NCBI GenBank assembly: GCA_030824495.1
Contig: JAVBXP010000015.1
Location: 1-64,000, forward strand
Length of the DNA stretch: 64,000 nucleotides
Direction: 5' to 3'
Origin: a bacterium
GTDB taxonomy: Bacteria > Pseudomonadota > Alphaproteobacteria > Caulobacterales > Caulobacteraceae
The notes below the pieces were generated by a model that was not told where the DNA came from, did not search any database, and worked only from the letters and a program-made list of their open reading frames with translations. Shown here in pieces: positions 56,639-64,000 of the stretch. The translations under genes were made by a program, and so were the position numbers. Every line of letters starts with the position of its first letter. Positions within the stretch are counted from its first letter, which is position 1.

Positions 56639-57820
56639 ATGCCGACTTCAGAAGCCCTCACCCCGCGCGCGCTCGAGATCCTCGAAACCCTGGTGGCCTT
56701 CGACACCACCTCGCGGCTCTCCAACCTGGCCCTCATCGAGTGGGTGGAAGCCTATCTCGACCGCCACGGCGTCGCCCACCGCCGGGTACCGAACCACGAC
56801 GGGACCAAGTCGAACCTGCTGGCGACCATCGGCCCGAACGTCGAGGGCGGCGTCGTGCTGTCGGGCCATACCGACGTGGTGCCGGTCGACGGCCAGGCCT
56901 GGACGACCGACCCCTTCAAGCTGACGCAGAAGGACGATGGCCGCATCTATGGTCGCGGGACCTGCGACATGAAGGGGTTCTTGGCCCTGTCGCTGGCCGC
57001 CGTGCCGGGGCTGGTGGCGTCAGACCCGAAGAAGCCGGTGCATCTGGCGTTCTCCTATGACGAGGAAATCGGCTGCCTGGGCGCGCCGGACATGATTGCA
57101 GTGATCGGCGCCGAGCTGCCGCGCCCGGCCTTGGTGGTGGTGGGCGAACCGACCGACATGGTGGCGGTCTCCGGCCACAAGGGCATCTCCACCTTCAAGG
57201 TGACCGTCAACGGCAAAGAGGCCCATTCCAGCCAGACCCATCTGGGCGTTTCGGCGATCATGGAAGCGGTCAAACTGATGGCTTCGCTGTCGGATCTGGC
57301 CGAGCGGTTGGAGCGGGAGGCAGATCCCAATTCGCCCTTCTTGCCCAAGCATACGACCCTGACCATCGGCGTCGTCCATGGCGGCACGGCCGGAAACATC
57401 CTCGCCCGCGAGTGCGCCTTCCAGTTCGACCTGCGCAGCGCTCCGGGCCAGGATCCGATGCAGATCCTGGCGCCGTTCGTCGCCGAGGTCGAAGCGCTGG
57501 ACGTCAGGCTGAAGGCGCTGTTCCCGGTCGCGGGGGCCAAGATCGAGCGCCGGTCGGGCACGCCAGGCCTGTCGCCCGAGAAGGACGGCGCGGCCGAGGC
57601 CTTCGCCCGCCGCCTGGCCGGCGACAATGGTCCGCCGCGTGTCGTGCCTTATGCCGCCGAGGCGGGGCAGTTCCAGGAGGCCGGCTTCTCGACCGTCATC
57701 TGCGGCCCTGGCTCAATCGACCAGGCCCACCAGCCCGACGAATATGTCGAGCGCACTCAGATGGAGCGCGGCGGGGCGTTCATGGCGCGGTTGATCGACT
57801 GGGCCGCAAAGGGCGAATGA
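56639..57820 (+). CDS. argE: Acetylornithine deacetylase (ArgE/DapE family)
   Basis: Removes the acetyl group from N-acetylornithine in arginine synthesis. The 393-residue metallopeptidase M20-family protein shows GGVVLSGHTDVVPVDGQAW with the first metal His/Asp, the DGRIYGRGTCDMKGFLALSL segment, then SYDEEIGCLGAPD with the catalytic glutamates and PTDMVAVSGHKGISTFKV. The final YAAEAGQFQEAGFSTVICGP motif favours ArgE over DapE. The gene's last 41 bases overlap the convergent GT2 gene. Confidence 0.9.
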   Translation: MPTSEALTPRALEILETLVAFDTTSRLSNLALIEWVEAYLDRHGVAHRRVPNHDGTKSNLLATIGPNVEGGVVLSGHTDVVPVDGQAWTTDPFKLTQKDDGRIYGRGTCDMKGFLALSLAAVPGLVASDPKKPVHLAFSYDEEIGCLGAPDMIAVIGAELPRPALVVVGEPTDMVAVSGHKGISTFKVTVNGKEAHSSQTHLGVSAIMEAVKLMASLSDLAERLEREADPNSPFLPKHTTLTIGVVHGGTAGNILARECAFQFDLRSAPGQDPMQILAPFVAEVEALDVRLKALFPVAGAKIERRSGTPGLSPEKDGAAEAFARRLAGDNGPPRVVPYAAEAGQFQEAGFSTVICGPGSIDQAHQPDEYVERTQMERGGAFMARLIDWAAKGE

Positions 57821-58820
57821 CCGGCCGGCGGCCGGTCAGGTCGCGTGGGTTCCAGGTCATCGCCTTGGCGATCTCCCAGGCGCTGGCGCGGCGGGCTCTT
57901 TGCACGGCGCGGCGGCTTTTCAGGATGGTCGGCAGGCCCTTCAGAGACTCCTTGAAGGCGCGCCAGACGATATGGGCGTGCGGCCGGTTCTCTCGGCGGC
58001 TGGAAATATAGACCACGCCCATCAGGTGCAGCGGCACGACGATGGGCAGCAGGATCGCCGGCGTGTCCTTGTAGACGACATAGAAGCGGTTGCGGGTGCC
58101 GTGGAACACCGCGAACTCTGACTTTCGCCCTCCGGTCGAGGCCGAACCGACGTGGCGGATCACCGCGCTCGGGACCAACAGCGTCGGTTCGCCGGAGAGC
58201 TGCAGTCGGTAGCCGAGGTCGACGTCCTCCGAATAGCAGAAGAAGAATTCGTCGAAGCCGCCGAGCTTCAGGAACAGCGCCCGGTCGATCATCATCGCCG
58301 CGCCGCAGGGGGAGAACACCTCGCCCTCCGGCGTGTCGCCGGGGTCACGCGACAGATAGCCGCCGCGATAGGGGATGCCATAGCCGGACATCACGTCGCC
58401 GAGGCCGTCGAGCAGTCCTGGATCCTCGTCCATCAACTGGCGCGAGGTGAAGGAGAGCAGTTTCGGATAGCGCTCGGCCGCGCCGGCCAGCTCCTGCAGC
58501 CAGTTCGGCTGGGCGAAGGCGTCGGGATTGAGCAGCACATACCAGCGTCCGCGCGCCAGCCGCGCGCCCTGGTTCCCGGCCCCCGCAAAGCCCAGATTCT
58601 CGCTGTTCTCGATCAATTGAACGAAGGGGAATTCCCGCGCGATCGCGGCGTCGCCCGGATCGGGCGAGGCGTTGTCGATCACCAGGGTTTCGAAGTCCTG
58701 GAAGGTCTGGGCGGCCAGCCGCTCCAGGCATGTCCGCAGGGTCGGACCGGAGTTGTAGGCGATGATGCAGACGGTGATCGTTGGCGCTTGCGCCTTGTCT
58801 TCCTGCGCGCGCTCGTCCAT
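57780..58820 (-). CDS. Glycosyltransferase family 2
   Basis: A 346-residue GT-A fold transferase. It begins TITVCIIAYNSGPTLRTCLE, then VIDNASPDPG (the nucleotide-binding DNAS/DxD region) and NLGFAGAGNQGARLARGRW, a pattern seen in rhamnosyltransferase-type GT2 enzymes. The C-terminus is basic. It is divergent from rfbC 31 bases away, so use of dTDP-rhamnose is plausible by context only. The 3' end overlaps argE by 41 bases. Confidence 0.9.
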   Translation of the reverse strand: MDERAQEDKAQAPTITVCIIAYNSGPTLRTCLERLAAQTFQDFETLVIDNASPDPGDAAIAREFPFVQLIENSENLGFAGAGNQGARLARGRWYVLLNPDAFAQPNWLQELAGAAERYPKLLSFTSRQLMDEDPGLLDGLGDVMSGYGIPYRGGYLSRDPGDTPEGEVFSPCGAAMMIDRALFLKLGGFDEFFFCYSEDVDLGYRLQLSGEPTLLVPSAVIRHVGSASTGGRKSEFAVFHGTRNRFYVVYKDTPAILLPIVVPLHLMGVVYISSRRENRPHAHIVWRAFKESLKGLPTILKSRRAVQRARRASAWEIAKAMTWNPRDLTGRRPVIRPLRPSRSTAP

Positions 58821-58851
58821 GCGGTGGCGGTTTCCAACTTACCGGGCAGCC

Positions 58852-59406
58852 ATGACGTCGATCACGCCGCTTTCGATTCCCGAGGTTCTGCTTATCACGC
58901 CCAAGCGCCATGGCGATGCGCGAGGCTGGTTCGCCGAGACCTGGAGCCGCCAGGCCATGACCAAGGCCGGGCTGGAGCACGACTTCGTGCAGGACAATCA
59001 GGCGTTCAACGCCGCCGCCGGCACCGTGCGCGGCCTGCACTTCCAGCAGGCGCCGCACGCCCAGGCCAAGCTGGTGCGGGCGCTGCGCGGCGCGATCTAT
59101 GACGTCGCCGTCGATGTGCGGCCCGGATCGGCCACCTATGGCCAATGGGTCGGCGCGAACCTGACCGCCGAGGGCGGCGAGCAACTTCTGGTGCCGCGCG
59201 GCTTCGCGCACGGCTACTGCACGCTGACCGACAATTGCGAGATCTTCTACAAGGTCGACGGCCTCTATGCGCCGCAGACCGAGGGCGCATTGCTCTGGAA
59301 CGACCCCGACCTGGGCATCGACTGGCCGATCACCGGCGAGGCGATCTTGTCCGATAAGGACCGCATCGCGCCGCGTCTCAAGGACATGCCGAGCGCGAAC
59401 TTCTGA
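58852..59406 (+). CDS. rfbC: dTDP-4-dehydrorhamnose 3,5-epimerase
   Basis: Third step of dTDP-L-rhamnose synthesis. The 184-residue cupin has KRHGDARGWFAETWS, the catalytic-His region GTVRGLHFQQAPHAQAKLV, and VPRGFAHGYCTLTD with KVDGLYAPQTEGALLWNDPD. The ATG at 58852 has the family N-terminus. No rfbA, rfbB or rfbD gene lies in the window. Its stop overlaps the tesB start by one base (TGATG). Confidence 0.93.
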   Translation: MTSITPLSIPEVLLITPKRHGDARGWFAETWSRQAMTKAGLEHDFVQDNQAFNAAAGTVRGLHFQQAPHAQAKLVRALRGAIYDVAVDVRPGSATYGQWVGANLTAEGGEQLLVPRGFAHGYCTLTDNCEIFYKVDGLYAPQTEGALLWNDPDLGIDWPITGEAILSDKDRIAPRLKDMPSANF

Positions 59407-60227
59407 TGAGCGAGCTGGTCAGCATCCTGAATATCGAGGCCATCGACCTCGACATGTTCCGCGGCCACACGCCGGAAGGCGAGACGCGGCGCATCTATGG
59501 CGGTCAGGTGATCGCCCAGGCGCTGACGGCGGCGTATCGCACGATCGACGGCCGCGTCTGCCATTCGATGCACGCCTACTTTATTCGCGGCGGCGACCCT
59601 AAGATCCCGATCCTGCTCAAGGTCGAGCGCGTGCGCGACGGTGGCAGCTTCACCATGCGCCGGGTGACCGCCCTGCAGCACGGCCAGCAGATCTTCAACC
59701 TGTCGGCTTCGTTCCAGGTCCCCGAGGCCGGCTTCGAGCATCAGATCGAAATGCCGACCCCGCCAGGTCCCGACGGCCTGATGGACGAGGACGAACTGCG
59801 CGCGGCGGCCGGCTCGACCGAGCAGCGCCGCACCTGGCCTATCGAGGTCCGCCCTGTCGATCCGATGCCCTTTGGCCAGGCGCCGATCATGGACCCGACC
59901 CAATCGGTGTGGTTCCGCGCGCGCGATCCGCTGGGCCCCGACGTAGCTTTGAATCAATGCGCCCTGGCCTATGCCTCGGACATGACGCTGCTGGACACCT
60001 CGCTGCGCCCGCATGGGGTCGACTGGAACTCCGGCCGCCTGCAGGTCGCCAGTCTCGATCACGCCCTGTGGTTCCACCACCCGAGCGACTTCAGCCAGTG
60101 GCACCTCTATGTGCAGGACAGCCCCTCGGCGTCGGGCGGGCGCGGCTTCAACCGCGGCTCGATCTTCTCAGCCGACGGCAAGCTGGTCGCATCCGCCTCG
60201 CAGGAAGCCCTGATCCGGTTCCGATAA
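59406..60227 (+). CDS. tesB: Acyl-CoA thioesterase II
   Basis: Hydrolyses acyl-CoA to free acid and CoA. The 273-residue double-hotdog protein has DMFRGHTPEGETRRIYGGQV with the conserved GGQ, then CHSMHAYFIRGGDPKIPILL, and in the second half QCALAYASDMTLLDTSLRPH and SLDHALWFHHPSDF. Length and motifs match TesB. It begins inside the rfbC stop codon, a coupling with no clear functional sense. Confidence 0.95.
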   Translation: MSELVSILNIEAIDLDMFRGHTPEGETRRIYGGQVIAQALTAAYRTIDGRVCHSMHAYFIRGGDPKIPILLKVERVRDGGSFTMRRVTALQHGQQIFNLSASFQVPEAGFEHQIEMPTPPGPDGLMDEDELRAAAGSTEQRRTWPIEVRPVDPMPFGQAPIMDPTQSVWFRARDPLGPDVALNQCALAYASDMTLLDTSLRPHGVDWNSGRLQVASLDHALWFHHPSDFSQWHLYVQDSPSASGGRGFNRGSIFSADGKLVASASQEALIRFR

Positions 60228-60234
60228 GGCGGTC

Positions 60235-60627
60235 CTAATCGGGGTCGTGGCGGCAGACGCAGAGCTTGCAGCCGTCCGGGTCGCGGAAATACGCGCCATA
60301 ATAGTCGCCGTGATACTGGGGGCGCGGTCCAGGCGGGCCGTCGTCGCGGCCGCCGCCTGACATCGCCAGGGCGTAGACCTCATCCACGGCCGCGCGGCTG
60401 GGCGCAAGCAAAGCGATCATCTGGCCGTTGCCGGCCAAGGCCGGCTCGCCGTCGAAGGGGCGACCGACCAGGAAGTAGGGCCGCGCCCCGCCCGGCGAGG
60501 TCCAGACCGCCCAACCGTGCTCTTGATCCACGAACTTCAGCGGGTAACCGAGCGCCTCCATGATCGGGCGATAGAATTTCGTCGCCCGTTCCGGATCGTT
60601 AGTCCCGATGAAGACATGGGACAGCAT
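60235..60627 (-). CDS. VOC family (glyoxalase/dioxygenase-like) protein
   Basis: A 130-residue metal-fold protein of the VOC superfamily, beginning MLSHVFIGTNDPERATKFY and ending GAYFRDPDGCKLCVCRHDPD. The paired beta-alpha-beta units contain a histidine near the N-terminus and near the C-terminal DPDG loop, as in glyoxalase-like proteins. The reaction is unknown. It is the last gene of a minus-strand run downstream of the ene-reductase gene, four bases away. Confidence 0.88.
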   Translation of the reverse strand: MLSHVFIGTNDPERATKFYRPIMEALGYPLKFVDQEHGWAVWTSPGGARPYFLVGRPFDGEPALAGNGQMIALLAPSRAAVDEVYALAMSGGGRDDGPPGPRPQYHGDYYGAYFRDPDGCKLCVCRHDPD

Positions 60628-60631
60628 GGGC

Positions 60632-61723
60632 TCACACGGCCGCCGGCTGCGCGACGAACCCCTTCCAGTTGTTCATGTACTCGACGAAGGCGGGGCCAAG
60701 GCGCTCGGCGGCCAAGTGCTCGCGGCTGACCGGCAGAGCGATCGAGGTGAAGTTCGGATCGGCGGCGACCTTTTGCGGGAAGTCGTGATGCAGGATGGCG
60801 GCGCGGCCGATCAGGACATAGTCGGCGCCGTTCGCCAGGCACTCGCGGGCAGTCTGCGCGCTCATGATCTTGCCGGCCACGCCCAGCCGGACATTCCCGC
60901 GATCCAGCTCGGTGAAGTAGGACATCAGGGTGCGGCCCTTGAACGCCTCTTCGTTCGGCTCCTTGGCCACGTCCCAGAGCGACATGTCGAGATAGTCGAT
61001 CTGTCCTTGAGCCATCACAGCCTGGGCCAGGTCGCGGATCTCGGCCAGTTCCAGATCGAAGCGTTCCGGCGACAGCCGCAGGCCGAGCGTGAAATCGGGC
61101 CGGCAGCGGGCGCGGATGCCGTCGATGATCTCGTGCAGGATGCGGGCGCGGTTCTCGGGCGAACCGCCATAGCGGTCGGTGCGGCGGTTGATGGTCGGCG
61201 ATAGGAATTGGCAGACGATGTAGCCGTGGGCGCCGTGGATCTCGACCCCGTCGAAGCCGGCCTGCTCTGCGCGGACGGCGGCGGCGACGAAGTCCTCCAC
61301 CAATTGTTCGACCTCGGCCAGGGTCAGGGCGCGCGAGCCGGTCGCCTCATCCTCCGACGGACAGACCGGCGCCTCTCCGATCAGCTCCTTGGGCGAGCGC
61401 ATGCCGGCGTGGTGCAGTTGCACCGCCGCGACGCTGCCGGCCGCCTTGATCGCTGCAGCCAGCCGGGTCAGGCCGGGCAGGTGCTCGTCGCCGAACACGC
61501 CGAGTTGGCCAGGGAAGCCTTGGCCCTGGCGCTGCACATGGGCCGCGCAGGTCATGGTCAGGCCAAAGCCGCCCTCGGCGCGATAGGTCAGCCAGCGAAA
61601 CTCATCGTCCGACAGCGTGCCGTCGGCATGGCTCTGGGTGTTGGTCAGGGGCGCCAGCATGAAGCGGTTCTTCATGCCGGGGCCGCGGGTGAAGGCCAGC
61701 GGTGCGAACAGGTCGGTGGTCAT
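60632..61723 (-). CDS. Old yellow enzyme-type NADH:flavin oxidoreductase
   Basis: A 363-residue FMN TIM-barrel ene-reductase/dienoyl reductase family member. It shows GPGMKNRFMLAPLTNTQSHA (FMN site), FDGVEIHGAHGYIVCQFLSP with the NRRTDRYGGSPENRARIL segment, and GADYVLIGRAAI near the C-terminus. Substrate unknown. The ATG is one base after the stop of the saccharopine dehydrogenase-like gene (TGACATG), so the two are coupled. Confidence 0.94.
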   Translation of the reverse strand: MTTDLFAPLAFTRGPGMKNRFMLAPLTNTQSHADGTLSDDEFRWLTYRAEGGFGLTMTCAAHVQRQGQGFPGQLGVFGDEHLPGLTRLAAAIKAAGSVAAVQLHHAGMRSPKELIGEAPVCPSEDEATGSRALTLAEVEQLVEDFVAAAVRAEQAGFDGVEIHGAHGYIVCQFLSPTINRRTDRYGGSPENRARILHEIIDGIRARCRPDFTLGLRLSPERFDLELAEIRDLAQAVMAQGQIDYLDMSLWDVAKEPNEEAFKGRTLMSYFTELDRGNVRLGVAGKIMSAQTARECLANGADYVLIGRAAILHHDFPQKVAADPNFTSIALPVSREHLAAERLGPAFVEYMNNWKGFVAQPAAV

Positions 61724-61724
61724 G

Positions 61725-62876
61725 TCAGGCCTCAACTTCGAAGGTCAGGCCAGCCTTGTCGTGCAGGCGCTTGACCAGTTTGTTCCCCATGGCCGCGCCG
61801 GGCGTCCAGATGCCGCCGGGGACCTCGGGGGTTTCCTTGATCAGGCATATGGCGGTCTCGGCGATGATTTTCGAGGTCGAGCCATAGCCAGGATCCTTGT
61901 CGCCCTTCACGGCCACCCGAACCTTGCGGCCATCCTTGGCGATGCCGATGAAGACGACGTCGTAGAAGCCCGCCTCGCGGTCTTCCTTGCTGGGGCCTTC
62001 GCCAGGCTGCGGGCCGGCGCCGGCGTCGGCGACGAACGAGGCTGGAGTATTGGGATCGACCACCGACATCTCGTCATAGACGAAGTCGGTCCCGTAGGCG
62101 TGGCCGAGCAGCAGGTTCGAGCGGTGGACGTTCTTGGTGTTGATCGCCGCCATCATGAACGGGCCGACGTCGGCGTTCATGTCCGGGTCGTGCTCGACCT
62201 TGTCGCCCCGCGGCTGCTCGGGGCCCTTGAAGCCGGGGGTGAGCGCGAACGGGTCGACCATCAGGGCCATCAGGCTGGGGTTCTTTTGGATGGCGGCCAT
62301 GGTGGCCCGGCCGCTGGCCGCGGTGCCGCCCGACAGCCCGCCGCGCAACGCGCGCATCCGGCCCTTCACGCGGGGGACTACGCCGCCCAGCTTCGCCTTG
62401 GCGGTTTCCTGGGCGAAGAAGACGCCGAGTTCGAAGGGAATGGAGTCAAAGCCGCAGGAGAACAGGATTCGCGCGCCGCTTTTTTTGGCCGCCGCTTCGT
62501 GGGCGCCGATCATCTCGGCCATCCAGTTCGGCTCGCCTGATAGGTCCAGATAGTCGGTGCCGGCGGCCGCGCAGGCGGCCACAAGGTCGGAACCATAAAG
62601 CTGGTAGGGGCCGACGGTGGTCAGCACCGCCTTGGTGGCCTCGACCATGGCCTTGACCGAAGCTGGATCGCCCGCGTCGGCGACGATCAGCGGGGTGTCC
62701 TTGGGCGCGTCGATCTCGTCGCGGACCGCCTGCAGCTTATCCAGGCTGCGGCCGGCCATCGCCCATTTCACTTCGCCGCCGACCCCGTATTGCTTGGCCA
62801 GATGCTCGGCGACCAGGCGGCCGGTGAAGCCCGTCGCTCCATAGACGATGATGTCGAATTCCGCGGCCGGGTTCAT
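61725..62876 (-). CDS. Saccharopine dehydrogenase-like NAD(P)-binding protein (trans-acting enoyl reductase type)
   Basis: A 383-residue oxidoreductase with an N-terminal Rossmann motif, IIVYGATGFTGRLVAEHLA, and the conserved VGPYQLYGSDLVAACAAAGT and YLDLSGEPNWMAEMI segments. The family is often annotated as saccharopine dehydrogenase or as trans-acting enoyl reductase. No lysine-pathway genes lie nearby, so the second idea, or an unknown lipid reductase role, is more likely. GGGAGAGAGCGC precedes the ATG. Confidence 0.88.
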   Translation of the reverse strand: MNPAAEFDIIVYGATGFTGRLVAEHLAKQYGVGGEVKWAMAGRSLDKLQAVRDEIDAPKDTPLIVADAGDPASVKAMVEATKAVLTTVGPYQLYGSDLVAACAAAGTDYLDLSGEPNWMAEMIGAHEAAAKKSGARILFSCGFDSIPFELGVFFAQETAKAKLGGVVPRVKGRMRALRGGLSGGTAASGRATMAAIQKNPSLMALMVDPFALTPGFKGPEQPRGDKVEHDPDMNADVGPFMMAAINTKNVHRSNLLLGHAYGTDFVYDEMSVVDPNTPASFVADAGAGPQPGEGPSKEDREAGFYDVVFIGIAKDGRKVRVAVKGDKDPGYGSTSKIIAETAICLIKETPEVPGGIWTPGAAMGNKLVKRLHDKAGLTFEVEA

Positions 62877-63062
62877 GCGCTCTCTCCCTCTTATTCGCCC
62901 TTGAGGCTTGGCGGCGACCTTGCCGGGATCGCGGCGCGCATGCAAACGCCCGTTTTAATCTTTCGGACCCGTGTTCGCTCTTGCCCTGCCGCTGGGGAAG
63001 CCGATCAAGTGGCGGCGACGAACGCCGCCACGCGAACGCGGCGCGCATAGGGAGATCGCTAA

Positions 63063-64000
63063 GTGACCCAACACGCGCCGGCTGCAGGGCCTCGGCCGCT
63101 TTCCTCGTCGATGGTGCTGTCATTCTCCACTGTCGCCCTGCCGTTGGGCGCCTTGGCCGTCGCCGTCGCCGTCTACCTTCCTCCCTATTTCGCGGCCCAC
63201 CTTGGGGTCAGCCTGACCGTCATCGGAACCGCCTGGGCGGTGGTCCGGCTGCTCGACATCGGTGTCGATCCGGTCCTTGGCCTGATCATGGACCGCACCC
63301 GTACGAAGATCGGGCGCTACCGGGTCTGGATGATGATCGGCGCTCCGATCCTGATGATCGCGGTCTACGCTCTGTTCGAGGCCCCCAAAGGCATCGGCTC
63401 GGCCTATCTGATCGTGTGGTTGCTGATCTTCTATCTCGGCACCTCGATCCTCAGCCTCGGCCATTCGGCCTGGGCCGCGACCCTGGCGACCGAGTATCAC
63501 GAGCGCTCGCGGGTCTTCGGGGTGCTGGCCGCGGCCGGCGTGCTCGGCGCGGTGGTGGTGCTGCTGATCCCTATCGCGGCCGGCCATATCGGCTGGACCG
63601 ATGCGCAGGGCGTGCGGGCCATGGGCTGGTTCATCCTGGGCATGATCCCCATCGTGGTGGCGCTGGTCTGCCTGCGAACGCCCGAGCACATCGCCAAGCG
63701 AACCTCGATCGAGAACTTCCAGCTCAAGGACTATGTGGGCCTGATCACCAAGCCCGACCTGCTGCGGCTGTTCCTCGCCCAGATGGCGCTGACGCTCGGT
63801 CCTGGCTGGATGAGCGCGCTCTATCTCTTCTTCTTCACGGACTCGCGCCGGTTTTCGCCCGAGCAGGCCTCGGCCCTGCTGCTGGTCTATGTGATCGCCG
63901 GGATCGTCGGGGCGCCGCTCACCGCGCGCCTGGCCATGCGGTTCAGCAAGCACCGCACCCTGATGGTCACGACCACGTCCTATTCGCTGGGCCTGATCGC
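63063..64000 (+). CDS. MFS transporter, glycoside-pentoside-hexuronide (MelB-like) type, truncated by window end
   Basis: The open frame from GTG at 63063 runs to the window edge (312 codons seen). It has hydrophobic segments throughout and the cytoplasmic loop DPVLGLIMDRTRTKIGRYRV, typical of the GPH/MelB branch of sodium- or proton-coupled sugar symporters. GGGAGA lies eight bases before the GTG. The C-terminus is missing, so substrate and complete length are unknown. Confidence 0.88.
   Translation, partial: MTQHAPAAGPRPLSSSMVLSFSTVALPLGALAVAVAVYLPPYFAAHLGVSLTVIGTAWAVVRLLDIGVDPVLGLIMDRTRTKIGRYRVWMMIGAPILMIAVYALFEAPKGIGSAYLIVWLLIFYLGTSILSLGHSAWAATLATEYHERSRVFGVLAAAGVLGAVVVLLIPIAAGHIGWTDAQGVRAMGWFILGMIPIVVALVCLRTPEHIAKRTSIENFQLKDYVGLITKPDLLRLFLAQMALTLGPGWMSALYLFFFTDSRRFSPEQASALLLVYVIAGIVGAPLTARLAMRFSKHRTLMVTTTSYSLGLI

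Overview
The window is a 64 kb, very GC-rich (roughly two-thirds G+C by eye) chromosomal segment of an alphaproteobacterium. The best fit is a member of the Caulobacteraceae (Caulobacter/Phenylobacterium type). Reasons: the housekeeping order hemW-rdgB, rph, hrcA-grpE, dnaN, recF-gyrB; a class I (archaeal-type) lysyl-tRNA synthetase; many GTG/TTG starts; and Caulobacter-type TonB C-terminal-like secreted proteins. The dnaN-recF-gyrB block suggests the replication origin is not far away, but no origin or dnaA is visible. I see no rRNA, tRNA, CRISPR array, transposase or integrase. No stretch longer than about 300 bases lacks a gene; the longest, 1760-2040 (281 bases), carries two operator-like palindromes.

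Layout. 1-7063: hemW, rdgB and rph on the minus strand, with a DUF2975 membrane protein/XRE regulator pair and a 35-residue ORF inserted on the opposite strand; then hrcA-grpE, a small ORF and a secreted aspartic protease. 7189-13561: dnaN, a duplicated two-module secreted protein on the minus strand, then recF-gyrB. 13707-20924: an AbgT transporter, a YeiH-type exporter, a Baeyer-Villiger-type monooxygenase, and a nonulosonic (pseudaminic-type) acid cluster probably serving flagellin or surface glycosylation. 21003-29790: recQ, a D-aminoacylase, a lipoprotein, a C5 cytosine methyltransferase, cysK, an FAD monooxygenase, a Vsr repair endonuclease and OsmC. 29790-34749: a MerR-regulated acyl-CoA dehydrogenase operon and a zinc metalloprotease. 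34797-41890: lysK, an orphan PhnD-like binding protein, two thioesterases, a 35-residue membrane peptide, and a DNA exonuclease/ATP-dependent ligase pair. 41847-47666: an ABC exporter, a GmhB-like phosphatase, a double-ATPase peptide transporter subunit and manC. 47663-49955: an accessory islet with a polymorphic toxin carrying a GHH-type nuclease domain, its putative immunity gene and a kinase-like gene. 50157-64000: threonine dehydratase, FKBP, redox and transporter genes, purU, argE, a glycosyltransferase/rfbC pair, tesB and an oxidoreductase cluster, ending inside an MFS transporter.

How the genes connect. DNA maintenance is well represented (dnaN, recF, gyrB, recQ, exonuclease-ligase, methyltransferase plus Vsr). 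So is surface sugar supply (pseI, SpsF-type cytidylyltransferase, sugar methylase, manC, gmhB-like, rfbC, GT2). Most other genes are general metabolism. The most unusual items are the toxin-immunity islet; the DUF2975/XRE pair with twin ATCG-N5-CGAT sites; the internally duplicated secreted protein between dnaN and recF; two 35-residue ORFs with good ribosome-binding sites; five structured intergenic palindromic elements, one of which supplies the C-terminal codons of Vsr; and four tail-to-tail gene pairs that share a single CTAG as both stop codons.
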